The notes: generated by a model not told the origin, from the sequence alone. A stretch of 64,000 nucleotides of DNA from Phymorhynchus buccinoides (GCA_017654935.2 CM065699.1:775574-839573), one strand, 5' to 3'; counted from the stretch's first letter, positions 1 through 11,740 are shown. Made by a program: numbers and translations.

Positions 1-500
1 ATGGTATTGTTGTCTTCTTAGGTGTTGACTACGGTGAGTGGATCAATTAAACGTATTGAATCGGGCATAAATACTACACAGTATTAGGCAGTATGTCATG
101 GTATGTGGTCTTCTCGAGTGTGACTACAGGTGGGTGGAATTAAGGATGAACGGGCAAATACTACACTGTATTAGGGCAGTATGTCATGCATTGTGGTCTT
201 TTTGGTGTGACACAGGTGGGTGGAATTAACTGATTGAATGCGGCAATATACACTGTATCCGGCAGTATGTATCGGTATTGTGGTCTTCTCTGGGTGTTGA
301 CTACAGGTGATGTTAACGTAATTGAATCGGGCAATACTACACTGTATTAGGCAGTATCATGGTATGGTGGTTCTCTGGGTGTTGACTACAGGTGGTGGGA
401 TAACGTATGAATCGGGCAATATAAACTGTATAGGAAGATGTCAGGTATTTTGCTGTATTGTCTTTCTGGGGGGTGATAGAGGTGGGTGCTTCACATCACT
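1..500. repeat. Minisatellite, period about 87 bp, about 5.5 copies
   Basis: Landmarks such as gtattaggcagtatgtcatg recur near 81, 168, 255, 342 and 428. Copies differ by many single-base gains and losses. The array runs off the left edge of the window, so its full size is unknown. It lies upstream of the first recognised transglutaminase exon and is probably intronic. The 270 bp between its end and the next array hold nothing I recognise. Confidence 0.85.
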
Positions 501-769
501 TTGCAAAAGCTGTTGTATTTGACATACTGTGCACTGATTCTGTTTGAGAAAAACTTGCAGCAAGGACAAGTTCTTGCAATGTTCAGGCTTTGGAAAAACC
601 AAAAATGAATTATAAACAAAAGCAGGAGTGAGAATTTAAAAAGTTGGGGTGTAGGTATAGTATCAGTATTCAATCTTATATTTCGATTTTGTTTGATCTT
701 ATTGTTGATTAGTGTTTTTGTTTGTTTTTTTCTCAGTTAGGTCAGTACTAATTAACAGTATGAGCATCA

Positions 770-905
770 TCGTCCACGTGGTCGGCGTCATCATCATCAT
801 CATCATCCCCAGCATCATCATCATCATCATATCAGCACAGACTCCAGCCTATCATCATCATCACCATAATCATCATTACCATCATCCTCCACCAACATCC
901 TCATC

Positions 906-937
<32 letters not shown>

Positions 938-1210
938 CCCTCACCATCATCATCATCCTCATCATCAGTCACCATCAGCACCATCATCATCAGCATCACC
1001 ATCACCAGTAATCATCATCATCACCACCATCAATCATCATCACCACCACCAACACCATCACCATCATCATCACCACCAACATCATCATCACCATCATCAG
1101 CATCATCATCACCATCATCATCAGCAGCATCAGCGTCATAACCATCATCATAATCATCATCAATCATAATCATCATCATCACCATCATAACCATCATCAT
1201 CATCATCATC
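770..1210. repeat. ATC/CAT trinucleotide microsatellite
   Basis: This is an interrupted run of atc units with ccacca variants. It stops immediately before the acceptor site of the exon at 1227. Open frames through it encode only homopolymeric His, Ile or Ser and are not genes. Confidence 0.95.
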
Positions 1211-1226
1211 ACTGTACAGTGTGCAG

Positions 1227-1359
1227 GGCTCTAGGTATACCAGCTCGCAGTGTGACTAACTTCAGTTCAGCCCATGACGTGGACGGCTCCATCTCCATTA
1301 GACAGGGTGCTGGATGATGAGGGAGATGAGGTGCGCGGGGAGAATGGAGATCCGTGTGG
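1227..1359 (+). CDS. Transglutaminase internal exon (core domain, before the catalytic His exon)
   Basis: The exon begins after gtgcag at 1221-1226. It reads GIPARSVTNFSSAHDVDG, then after a shift of frame near 1300 LDRVLDDEGDEVRGENGD, ending at a Gly-Asp-(Ser)-Val-Trp position. In animal transglutaminases the segment 'GIP-R-VTNF-SAHD' followed by an acidic stretch and 'DSVW' lies just after the catalytic Cys exon and before the catalytic His exon. The order here is the same, because the next exon (11741) starts with the His segment. Two one-base lesions, near 1300 and in the final GATCCG, break the frame. Since other left-part sequence is full of similar indels, consensus error is as likely as pseudogenisation. 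The donor reads GCAGGC rather than GT, so it is either a GC donor or another error. The catalytic Cys exon is not visible and should lie left of the window. Confidence 0.72.
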
Positions 1360-1378
1360 CAGGCTCATTCTCTGCTTC

Positions 1379-1396
1379 TCTGACTCTCTCTCTATA

Positions 1397-1432
<36 letters not shown>

Positions 1433-1541
1433 CTCTCTCTCTCTGGTCTCTCTCTCTCCCTCTCTCTCTCACTCGCTCTCTCCTCCTTCCGCTCTTCTCT
1501 CTCTCTCTCTCTGCTCTCTCTCTCGCTCCTCTCCGCTCTCG

Positions 1542-1572
<31 letters not shown>

Positions 1573-1600
1573 AGCGCTCTCTCTATCTCGCCTCTATCTC
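1379..1600. repeat. CT dinucleotide microsatellite
   Basis: This is a nearly continuous (ct)n run with occasional ccg, gct and gtc interruptions, starting about 20 bp inside the intron after the first transglutaminase exon. The Ser/Leu-rich open frames through it are meaningless. Confidence 0.95.
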
Positions 1601-1619
1601 TGTGCGGTGTTTTTGTGCT

Positions 1620-2935
1620 GGTATCATGGCCAAGGCTGTAGAAGGTCACATTGATCGCATCATCCAGTTGATGCTGTCACTTTTGCTGGTTCATTGTCCA
1701 AGGCTGTAGGATGTCACATGATGATGCATCATCAGTTGATGCTGTCATTGATACTGGTGATTGTCCAAGGCTTGTAGAAGTTCACATTGATGCATATACA
1801 CTTCAGTTGATGTGGCACTGATATGGTGCATTGTTCAAGGATGGAATGTCACAGGAGGAATCATTCAGTTGATTGCTGTCACTTGATACTGGTGCATTGT
1901 CCAAGGCTGTAGAAGGCACATTGAGCATCATTCAGTTGATGCTGTCATTATACTGGTGCATGTCCAAGGCTGTAGAAGCGTCACATTGAGCATCATTCAG
2001 TGATGCTGCACTTTATACGGTGCATTGTCACGGCCTGTAGAAGGTCACATTGATGCATCATTCAGTGATGCGTGTCACTTGATGTGGTGCATTGTCCAGC
2101 TGTAGAAGGTCACAGTGAGGCATCATTCAGTGGATCGCTGTCACTTTATACTGTTACATTGTCAAGGCTGTAGAAGGTCACCATTGATGCATCATTCAGT
2201 TGTATGCGTCACTTTATATGGTGCATTGTCCAAGCTGTTAGAAGGTCACATTGAGCATCATTCAGTTGATGCTGTCACGTGATACTGGTGCCTTGGCCAA
2301 GGCTTGTAGAATGTCAAATGATGAAATCACAGTGAGCGGTCACTTGATAATGGTGCATTGTCCAAGGCTGTTAGAAGAGTCACATTGATGCATCATTCAG
2401 TGATGCTGTCACTGATACTGGTGCATGGTCCAAGGTGTAGAAGGTCACATTGATGATCATTCAGTGATGCTGTCACTATATGTGCATGTCCAGGCTGTAG
2501 AAGGTCACATTGATTGCATCATTCGTGTGCTGCACTATACTGGTGGCATGGTCACAAGGCCCCTGTAGAATCACATGATGCATCATTCAGTTGATTCTGT
2601 CACTTTTGCTGGGCATTGTCCACAAGGCTGTAGAGGTCACATTGATGCACATTCAGTTGATGCGTCACGATAATGGTGCATGTTCCAAGGCGTAGAAGGT
2701 CACATGATGCACATTCAGTTATGCTGTCACCTTTATATGGTACATTGTCAAGGCTGCTAGATAGTAACATTGATGTACATTTCAGTTGATGCTGTCACTT
2801 TATACTGGACATTGGTCCAAGGCTTGTAGACGTCACATTGATGCATCATTCAGTGATGCTGTCCTTACGCTGGTTCATTGTCAAGGCTGTAGAATGCACA
2901 TTGATGCATCATTCAGTTGTTGTTGTCATTTAGCT
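1620..2935. repeat. Minisatellite, period about 68 bp, about 19-20 copies
   Basis: The unit begins ccaaggctgtagaaggtcac and continues through attgatgcatcattcagttg to gtgcattg. Copies vary mostly by one-base indels, so the period wanders from about 62 to 70. It is intronic within the transglutaminase gene. The 280 bp after it (2936-3219) show no gene, only a few 'tcaaggt' half-site-like words. Confidence 0.9.
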
Positions 2936-4399
2936 GGTTCAAACAGGAGGTGAAATCACCCTGATGACAAGAGGTCAAGGTTGACATGAAACGTCAAGGT
3001 GAAGGTGGACTTCACTTGACCTTCATTAACTTGATTTTGTGTTGACCGTGATAGGACCCTTCAGCCCACTGAGGAAAGCAGTAGAAATAGTAGAAGATGA
3101 ACCAGTGCAAGTAAGTTGGTAAGTTTTTTTAGTGGCTACCCCCTTACGTTATAGTGTGTGTGAATTATTTAGATAAACGACATGACATAATGTTTTACAG
3201 AACCTTGGTTTAAACAGAAAGTGATGAAGAAGGAAAGTGGTCGATCTTGCCACACAGGATATTCTGTCAAATTCTTACGACGCTCTCACCATGGTGGGGG
3301 TCTGGCTGTGTGTACAGCGGACAGTTTGGCGAGATTACACGCAGTCAATACCACCTTCCCTTCCCCCCACACATCATCGAAGTTGATTCAGCTAGTTTAT
3401 CATACATAAAACAAACTGTTCATTCTGGTGTTATACAGGACTTTTCCCAGTAGCCAAAAATAAGTGACAGACTCTGTGTTCTTCCACGAATTTCCGGAAT
3501 TGATTGATGATGTCATAATAAACTGCTCGCACTGTAATTCTGTTGAGGTAAATTTTCTTTGATCAACCCCAGCGACCTCATCACGCCAAAATGACGATTT
3601 TAAATATGTTCAATTTTAGTCAGCTGTAAGTCAAACCCTACTCAACGGTGTCACATCACGATTGGATTATGCTCGATACTTGATGAAAACATCGTCAGTC
3701 ACTATAGTACTCAAGAGATTAGTTCCGATCATTTCGTGTCATTTCAATCTTAGTCTACCAAGTCCCCAGTTTCTAGTGTGTACAAAGAGACGCGTAAAAC
3801 TACCGTGCCTTAGACACAAAGAGGTCCAAGAAAGACATTTTCTGTCTGTAACACCAGACACATGCCCCCTCTGTGAGCAACGAATCTACGCTTTTGTGCT
3901 GTGCTGGGAAGAACATGCCCCGGTCAAAAATTGCAGGGGGAGGGACGGACACTGCTCCCGTGGACCCCTGGTCAGAGAAGAGCTAGGGAGGCGAAGCAGG
4001 AGAGACGCGGCTGAGAGGCAGATGTCAAGTCCACTCTGACGTTTTAAAAGATCTTGACATGCCAACAGAAGTCACAGACATTGTTGGAAGGCAAAAACAT
4101 CCTACTATAGTGCTCAGATTTCGGTTAGTCCGTCCGCGTCATGCATTATATAATGTGTGTGGCATGATCATGGGCAAACGCCTAAGTCATACCCCTCCCA
4201 CTTTGTATACCCATTAGTGAACTTCCAAAGACGTTTAGTGATTATTTACCACCCCCTCGAAAATTCGGACATTCGTTTTTTTTATCTAGACCAAATCAGC
4301 AGTTCTTCATCGAAATGTGTGATAATCTGTGATACAGCTGGGCTTTACATTTGAGTTCACCCTGTTTCCTCCCGTGATCTTAGACAAAGTATTTAATGC

Positions 4400-5150
4400 T
4401 AAACAACACTGTCCTCTTGACCAATCCACCCCATTGTTGATTGACTGTCTTGAGAACTGCTCCCTACCCTCACACCATTGCAATGGAAGTTCATCTGGTA
4501 ATTCCATCATGTTCAAGATAAGCAGCAGTGAAACCCCTCTCTAAAGGAAACCCTTCTTTCGAACCCAAAGGAATTAAAACACTCCGCCTGTGTCCAATTT
4601 GCATTTTGTCTAAAGAATGAAAGATGTCCTTGAACAGCCTATTTGAACACTTGAAGCACTCCTCACTTCTATCCCCAACCAGTCGCCTACGACCCTCTCA
4701 TATTACTGAAACAGCACTGCTTAAAGTAACAAATGATATTCTCCTTGCTCTCGACAGTGGGATGATCCCTTCTGACACTGCTAAGACTGAAGCGGCCTTG
4801 ACACAATCTCTCCTTCTATTCCATTAGCACTCTCCATAACCATATGAAATAATGGTACAAGCCAATATACTGGTTCAGAGTTAATTAACACTGCACAAGT
4901 CTGTTTCATTGACGAGTTTCATCAGATGCAAAGCGCTGAACTTTGGGTGTCCAGGGCTCAGTGCTTGGTCCTTATTCATTTCCATTATGTACACCCCCAA
5001 AACCCTTACACACAATCATGAAAAGCATCCATCAGATCAGTCATGGAGACGATACCCAACGTACAAGTCATCTCATCCATCTCCCCTCCCCCCCAAAAAA
5101 TAGAACAGCTTGCAAAACATGCAAAGTGCACCACCCAGGGTAAAGTCTTG
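4400..5150 (+). pseudogene. L2-like reverse transcriptase domain remnant
   Basis: This would have encoded the RT that copies the element's RNA at a nicked target. Visible pieces are the entry segment 'DQSTPLLIDCL' (about 4415-4450), the finger-palm segment with 'SHITETALLKV' (about 4690-4730), the GSVLGP loop (about 4955-4972), and a remnant of the catalytic FADDT box seen as 'GDDTQ' near 5048-5062, with Gly where Ala is usual. The stretch between ALDSG and GVQGSVLG that should contain the first catalytic Asp is almost wholly missing or unreadable (4770-4940). At least five frame changes are needed to read it, so it cannot be functional. Confidence 0.8.
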
Positions 5151-5526
5151 GAGACTCAGCATAAATTAAGTTAAATGATGATAAAACCGAAGACCCTTCT
5201 CATGCACACAGAAAGATCCTCTTAACTGTCCCAAACCAGCCACTGTCCGTTGTAAGGAAACTACGACATGAGTTCTCCCTCAGCACACAATCTAGGATGC
5301 CTATTCTCTGATGACATGTCTTTGACAAGTACACTTCCATGTTTGTAATATTGCATATGTAGCTCCGTCAGATAAGTGTCTATCCGTCTTACCTTACAGT
5401 CTCAGCAACAAAATCTTGATCTGTTCTCTGGTTCTGTCTAGTGGACTTTATGCAAATGTCTCCTGGCTGGGTGTCCAAAACGTTGCATAGATAAACTTCA
5501 AAGTCCCAAAATTCGCGCGAGGGCTT

Positions 5527-5860
5527 GTGTTCAAGGCGAACCGAATAACGAGATCATATCACTACTTGACTGCAGTCCTACATTGGCTCCTATTGAGGCA
5601 CGCATCAATACACACGGTCATGCTTTGCCACACTCCTCTTCAGGATCCTTCCCAGCTACTTTTTAAAACCTTCTATTGGTTCTACTCCCCGCTCGATCTC
5701 TTCCGTTCTTCAACTGACCCACTTCACCTCGGCATTCCAAAAGTCCGAACAACGTCCTTTGGAGAAAGGCTTTCTCATTCTCGCTCCAACTCAGTGGAAT
5801 TCTCTTCCTAAACTGTCCGAGAAATACCCATCAGAGTCTTCTTTCAAAAAAGCATGAAAC
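5527..5860 (+). pseudogene. L2-like ORF2 C-terminal segment
   Basis: The frame reads 'TAVLHWLLLRHASI', 'DPSQLLFKTFYWF', 'SPLDLFRSS' and 'PKVRTTSFGERLSHS', then after a shift 'APTQWNSLP' and 'ESSFKKA'. In CR1/L2 elements the corresponding segment runs from 'LHWLP--ARI' through 'R--R----GDRAFS--AP--WN-LP' to the end of ORF2. It joins the RT remnant upstream and the 3' UTR downstream. Confidence 0.8.
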
Positions 5861-5929
5861 ACTATTCTTCCGGTTGTATTTTCCCAACTAAAAGTCTATG
5901 CCACGCCCTTCGAACTTGTCTCTCTCGGT

Positions 5930-5934
5930 CCCGG

Positions 5935-5966
<32 letters not shown>

Positions 5967-6035
5967 ATCTCTCTCTCTCTCTACTATCTCTTCTCTATCT
6001 CTCTCCTCTCTCTCTCTCTCTTTCTCCCCCCCCAC
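5930..6035. repeat. CT microsatellite inside the L2-like 3' UTR
   Basis: This is a (ct)n run with ctat and cccc interruptions. It is followed by pyrimidine-rich sequence to about 6230 and a gt/gc-rich stretch at 6295-6440. These expansions lie between the end of ORF2 and the terminal ATT tail, so they probably grew within the element's own 3' UTR. Confidence 0.9.
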
Positions 6036-6782
6036 CCCTCCCTCTCTCTGTGTTTCCGTCACACTCACACACTCTCTGTGTTTCTGTCACTCACACACTC
6101 TCTGTGTGTCTCTACTCTGCTTTCTGTCTCTCTCTTCCTCGCTCTTCGCTGTCTGCTCTTACTTTTTTTTCTTCTTTTTTTCTGTTTACCTCCCTTTTCT
6201 AACCCCCCCCCACCCCACCCCCCCTTCAGCCGGACTGGCCCTGTGTTGCTGGTCTTGCGGTCAGCAACAGCGTTCCCGTTTGCTTGTTCTCTCTATGTGT
6301 GTGTGTGTGTGTGTGTGGTGGTGTGTGCGTGCGTTGTGCGTGTGCGTGCGTGTCGCGTGGCGCCCGCGCGCGCGGTGTAGTGCGGTGGTGAGGTGGGTGG
6401 GTTGCGTGGGGTGCGTGTGGCGTGCGCGTGCGGCCTGTGGGTGTGAATGTTGGCGTGTAAGTGACCGTATGTTATTATTGTATTGTTGTTTATAGATGCA
6501 GTCATACTTTAAAAGTTGTATATTTCCCATAGTTTTCGTGTGAGTGCTGTTTATATTGTCTAATGATTCAAATGTTTTTAGTCAAATTTGTGATATGTAT
6601 GCCGCTTTAATATGTGCTGTTAACGATAGGTTTTTGTTTGTTTGTTTTGTTTAGTTGGGGTTTTTTATAAAAATGATGTAATGCATTTATATTGTTGTAA
6701 AGCCGCGGATGAGCGATTGTGGTATTCGAACTATATACAAAAAGTTTGTTATTCCCCCATATTATTATTCTTATTATTATAG

Positions 6783-8544
6783 TGCAGTAGAGAAGACCGA
6801 AAAGGAAGAAAAAGTAGTAGGGAAGCGGGCCCATACGGGACGGTTCTTAAATGGGGACACCCCTCATGTAAACTGTTCTACAGACGGTCACAAAAGTGAT
6901 GCCATGGTTTGAATGCAGGAAGCATTTTGGCAGATGGACAAACTTAGAGGCCTCCATCATCAATGCGATAAAAGAAGACCCAATGGTCAGTTTTGCAAAC
7001 ATTGTGACCAACTTTGTGCACGCAGAACATAAACTTCTGTCTACGAAAAAGAGGCGATTAAAATTATTTGCTGAAGCAGTTAGGCCTTGGTGACATTATT
7101 AGCTCAATGTACATCATTCTGTTACACCCTATTGTGTGGACGGTGGGTCTGTATGTTAGATACTCTATGTGTGCCTGGTTTGGAACATGCATGTACTCCA
7201 TATGAGCAAAGCGGCTCAATATAGGAAAGGGTGCTCGAACAGGAACAGTCGGTTGCTAGCACACTTCAAATCTTTAAGATAGATTAGAGGTTACTGCATG
7301 TGTACATAAACTTTTAGAGTAGTAACCGTTGATTCCTCTGTCCCAAAAAGGATGCCACCCCCCAATTCAACCGCTATGAATAAGGACTTTTTTTCTTAAG
7401 TTCTGTCAGCTGTGTTGAGAAATACCACAGCCCAAATCTCAACACTATTTTTAGTACCCTTCATCAGCCTGATGAGCAGCATCCAAGGAATGCCTCAAGC
7501 ACATTGGAAGTCTAATGCGAAACATAACTAAAAGAGCATTCACTGTCTCAGACATTTGGCAACCGCAGCTTCAAAAGGTTGTTGGCTCATACCCCAACAA
7601 GCGTAAACTCTATCATCAGCATCACTTAGGAGTCGGTGAGCATATCGTTAACAGTGCCAACATCCGCCAAGTACCCACTTTACCATGCACAACCCTCAGT
7701 CCTATTATCTGTTTAACCTTTTGACACAGTGAAGCAAACGAGAGTACTGCTAGTTTTCTCTAAGCTTATAGTGTTTGTGCACAACATTCTACTCTCATGG
7801 TCTCATTAGCTCATTTACTCTCATTGGTCTCATTAGTCTCATACGTGTCCTTCTCTAACTCAAGTCTTTGTGTTTTCTTAGCTCACATAAAATCTCAGTA
7901 ATATAAACGCCAACTTTTTATTTTTATTTGTTTATTTAATTCACGCATTAAATGTGAGGGTGGTTTAAACCCAAAACCGCGCTGGTATCCCTCTCATCTC
8001 TCTTTCCTGTTTGTTTGATCACTTTTTATTTAATTGAACCGTAATGTGAGGTGTTTAAACCCAAACCATGCTTGCTGTCTCCCTCTCCTCATCTTCTTCT
8101 GTTTGTTGTTATAACTTTTCTCCGGTTTGTAATTTGTCTTAATTTATTAAGTTAATTGTTATCGGTTTATGTTTTACCAAAACTATTCTCCGTTTGTTTT
8201 TTCTTTCATTTTAAACTACACCGTCATCCATGGTGACGGTTCTGTCGTTGTGGCTGGAGGTCGCACAGCAAGCTCTTTTTCAAAAACACAGAGGATTCGT
8301 GTTTATAAAGAGATGTTTATGTACAAGCGCAAACTTTTGTTTCAAAAGTGCAAAATGCGCACGCAAAAACCTATTAATTTGGTTCTAGCATTTTATGGCT
8401 GTTTGAGTCCATTCTAGTCGGCCTAATACACTCGACTTGGTTATTTGATTCATTAAAACAAGAGATTCACCCTTACCGGAGAGCTGAATGATTGTGAGCT
8501 TTAGTGAGTGTTACTTGATCAAAGTTTTGTTATGCTCAGTGCAC
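6783..8544. other. Unannotated intronic sequence
   Basis: No domain, exon with both splice sites, or transposon is recognised. A short open frame at 6896-7093 (KEDPMVSFANIV, KKRRLKLFAE) and another at 7515-7724 look mildly protein-like but have no support. Two tandem copies of a roughly 105-bp segment (tttatttaatt, then gtttaaacccaaa, then ccctctc) lie at about 7925-8125. A 'caatataggaaaggg' word at 7217 recurs near 9248 on the other side of the telomere-like array. Confidence 0.6.
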
Positions 8545-9095
8545 AATTGAGCGAGCTAGGGTTCGGTTAGGGTTAGCTAGGGACACCCTAAGTCCTTTTA
8601 TTGTGTTGGGTTAGTGTTAGCGGTAGGGTTTAAGCTAGGAACCCTAATTTCCTTTTCATTGCGTTGGCTTTTAGGGTTTAGGGTAGGGTTAGCCTAGGGA
8701 AATCAATGTCCTTTTTATTGCGTGGTGTTAGGGTTAGGGTTAGGGGTAGCCTAGGGAACCCTAATGTCCTTTCGGATTGCGTGGTGTGAGGGTTAGGGTT
8801 AGCTAGGGAACCCTAATGTCCCTTTTTATTGCGTTGGGTAGGGTTAGGTAGCCTAGGGAACCCTACTGTCCTTTTTTATTGCGTTGTGTAGGGTTAGGGT
8901 TAGGTTAGAATAGGAACCCTAATGTCCTTTTAGTGCGTTGGGTGGGGTTAGGGTTAGCCTAGGGAACCCGAAGTCCTTTTTTATTGCGTGGTGTTAGGTT
9001 AGGGTTAGGGTTAGCCAGGAACCCTAATGTCCTTTTATTGCGTTGGTGTTAGGGTTAGCCTAGGGACCCTAAGGCACTTTATTGCGTTGGTGTTC
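8545..9095. repeat. Telomere-motif minisatellite, period about 55 bp, about 10 copies
   Basis: Each unit contains one to three ttaggg motifs, then 'gcctagggaaccctaatgtcc', then 'ttttattgcgttgg'. Because gggtta is followed by aaccctaa, every unit can fold on itself. The motif density is far above chance, but it is embedded in a longer unit rather than a pure (TTAGGG)n run, so this is an interstitial satellite, not a telomere. Confidence 0.9.
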
Positions 9096-9457
9096 TCTTC
9101 ACGATTGTTCCAATCATCAGATTATATTATTGTAAAAAGTCCAGATGATACAACATAGTCTTTCTGTTTCAGTGGTGTTGTTTTCTCTTTGTAATCTGTT
9201 GAAAACTACTTGTCTGATTATGACCCGAGCCACAGGAGAGAGGTGTCAATATAGGAAAGGGGAGCTATATTAGGGCCACGTTTTCAAAAACACATTTTAT
9301 TCTTTGAACTGTACAAATCTTTCTAGAATACGATGATTGTAACCATTTTTTCGCACAAAATGAGCAATTCTGACGGGTTTTTAAACAAAATAAGACAATA
9401 CGAAATTGAGCAGTAATGGCCTTCAAAAGTTTGGCTGTCCAACCTGCGGGTTCTTCC
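9096..9457. other. Unannotated spacer
   Basis: This is AT-rich sequence between two arrays with no exon or transposon recognised. It contains 'caatataggaaagggg' at 9248, a word also present at 7217, which suggests an old local duplication. Confidence 0.6.
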
Positions 9458-9788
9458 ATAGTAGTAGTAATAGTAGTAGTCAGTAGGCAGTAACAGTAGT
9501 AAGTTAGTAGTAGTAGTAGTAGCAGCGGCAGCAGCAGCAGCAAACAGTAGTAGTCGTAGTAGTAGTACGTAGTAGCAGCAGCAGCGGCAGCAGCGCAGCA
9601 GCAGTAGTAGAGTAGTAGACAGCCAGCAGCAGCAGCAGAAGCCGCAGCAGCAGCAGCAGCAGCAGCCCGCAGCAGCAGCAGGCAGTAGTAGTAGTAGTAG
9701 TAGAGTAGTAGTAGTAGTAGTAGTAGAGTAGTAGTAGTATTAGTAGTAGAGTAGTAGTAAGCAGCAGCAGCCATCAGCAGCAGCCACC

Positions 9789-9828
<40 letters not shown>

Positions 9829-10150
9829 CTAGTGTAGTAGTAGTAGTAGATAGTGTAGTAGAAGAGCAGCGAGCGAGCAGCAGCAGCAGTAGTAGTAGTA
9901 GTAGTTAGCAGCAGCAGCAGCAGCAGAGCAGCCAGCAGCAGCAGCAGACAGCAGCAGCAGTAGTCAGTAGGCAGTAGCAGCAGACAGCAGCAGCAGAAGC
10001 AGCAGCAGCAGCAGTAGCCGCCGCAGCAGTAGTAGTAGCAGCAGTAGTAGCAGCAGCCAGCAGCAGCAGCAGCAGCAGCATAGCAGCAGTAGCAGCAGCA
10101 GCAGTAGTAGTAGTAGTAGCAGTAGCCGTAGCAGTAGTAGTAGTAGTAGT

Positions 10151-10184
<34 letters not shown>

Positions 10185-10305
10185 CGAGTAGTAGTAGTAG
10201 TAGTAGTAGTAGTAGAGGTAGTAGTAGTAGTAGTGGAACAGCAGCAACAGCAACAGCAACAGAAAGCAACAGCCAACAGCAACAGCAACAGCAGTAGTTG
10301 TAGTA
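9458..10305. repeat. Mixed TAG/CAG trinucleotide array
   Basis: These are alternating blocks of (tag)n and (cag)n with caa interruptions at the right end (10240-10295). Occasional lost bases shift the phase, which produces long meaningless poly-Tyr, poly-Leu, poly-Ala, poly-Cys and poly-Thr frames on the - strand. Confidence 0.95.
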
Positions 10306-10355
10306 TCATGTTTTAGATGTGAATGTGTATGACAGATTCCGTTCTTCATTGTCAG

Positions 10356-10416
10356 GATATTTCGTATGTGTCGAATAATGTGTGGAGGGCCAGGGCCTGA
10401 CCTGCCTCATGGCTGG
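10356..10416 (+). pseudogene. Partial duplicate of the 5' edge of the transglutaminase His exon
   Basis: After an AG at 10354-10355, the sequence aligns base by base (with indels) to the start of the exon at 11741. It continues through a 'RPDLP' reading (ggcctgacctgcc) and into ggctgg, where the true exon reads GGCTATGGAGG. It then breaks into the GAT array. It lacks the DATPQE half and a donor, so it is best read as a duplicated exon edge bordering the array, not as a usable exon. Confidence 0.6.
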
Positions 10417-11229
10417 ATGATGAGGGATGGTGATGGATGGTGATGGTGGGATGATGATGGTCATGAGATGAGGGAGGAGGAGGAGGAAGAGGGAGGGTGA
10501 TGATGATGATGTAACGATGATGATGCTTGATGCTGAGCTGATGCTGCTGCGTGCTGATGATGATGGTGATGGTGAATGATGCATATGATGATGACGTGGT
10601 GATGGTGATGAGAGGCTACTGATGTGATGATGATGATGATGATGTGATGATGATGATGATGGAAGACGACGCTGTGATGACGTATATGATGATGAGGATG
10701 GTGATGGTGATGAGGTGAAGATGATAGATGGTGATGATGGTGATGGTGATGGTGATGATGATGATAAGATGATGTATGGGATGATGATGATGATGATATG
10801 ATGATGATGATGATGACGATGAGGATTGATGACGACGACGATGATGATGATATGATGACGACGATAAATAACGCATGGTGACGATAATTGTGATGATGAT
10901 GAGATAATGACGATGATTGAGATTATGATGATGTGATGGTGTGATCATGATGATGATGAATGATGATATGAGGTTGATGATGATGATGACGGAAGACGAT
11001 GATGATGATGGTGATGATGGATGGTGATTATGATGATGATGATGAGATGATGATGATGATTGATGAAGTATGATGATGAGGGGTGATGATGATGACGATG
11101 TGTGATGTATGGTGATTATGAGATGATGATGATGATGAGATGATGACGATGATGATGATGGTGATGATGGTGATGATGCTGTGATGGTGGTGATATGGTG
11201 ATGACGATGAGATGATGATGAGAGTATGA

Positions 11230-11260
<31 letters not shown>

Positions 11261-11735
11261 GACGACGACGACGACCGACGAGATGGTGATGATGATGAGA
11301 TGATGATGATGATGATGATGACAACGATGATGCATGATGATGATGATGATGATGATGAGATGATGATGGACGACGTACGATGGTGATTGATGATGGTTGA
11401 TGATGATAGATTGTTTGTACCCGATGACGATGGCGAGACGATGACGATGATGCTGATGAGGTGATGATGATGGTGTGATGAGGTGATGATGACGATGATG
11501 ATGTGATGGTGATGGTTGAGATGATGATGATGACGACGATGTGATGTGACGACGATGGTGCTGATTGATGGTGATGATTGATGGTGATGATGAGATGATG
11601 ATGATGATTGGTGATGATGATGAGATGATGCTTGATGTGGGATGATGAGATGATGATGTGGTGATGAAGGATGATGATGATGATGAGATGACGACGATGG
11701 TGATGATGTGATGATGATGATGATGATGATGATTT
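10417..11735. repeat. GAT trinucleotide array (1.3 kb)
   Basis: This is a degenerate (gat)n with gac, gag and ggt variants and many phase changes. It fills the space between the duplicated exon edge at 10356-10416 and the acceptor (tttctcag) of the true exon at 11741. Ser/His/Ile-rich open frames on the - strand are artefacts of the repeat. Confidence 0.95.
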
Positions 11736-11740
11736 CTCAG

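Larger units (their letters stand above)
3220..6782 (+). mobile_element. Decayed L2-like (CR1/L2 clade) non-LTR retrotransposon, 5'-truncated
   Basis: Short stretches, in order, match the usual layout of an L2-type ORF2. They are an endonuclease strand (HHGGGLAV, then TTFPSPHTS, about 3290-3380), a Ser-Asp-His end of endonuclease (about 3725), a linker, RT entry (about 4420-4620), 'ITETALLKVTNDILLALDSG' (4705-4765), 'GVQGSVLGP' (4946-4972), 'DDTQ' (about 5050), and the C-terminal segment with 'PKVRTTSFGERLSHS' (about 5735-5790). A 3' UTR with internal CT and GT microsatellites ends in gtaaagc...gtattc...tatacaaaaa and an ATT-rich tail at about 6760-6782, the typical 3' end of this clade. Every frame is repeatedly broken, so the copy is dead. 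It lies in a transglutaminase intron in the gene's own orientation. No target-site duplication was identified. Confidence 0.85.

Noticed and set aside
1274..1654. Ser/Leu-rich open frames through CT repeats (also near 5900, 56280, 56800 and 59940)
   Set aside because: They are dinucleotide repeat translations. Only the first 85 bp of the 1274 frame overlap a real exon, and that is annotated separately.
3662..4039. A stand-alone Cys/Arg-rich gene
   Set aside because: It sits between endonuclease and RT remnants of the L2-like element and fits the linker of that element.
8545..9095. A true telomere
   Set aside because: TTAGGG words are embedded in a 55-bp unit and flanked by more than 8 kb of ordinary sequence on both sides.
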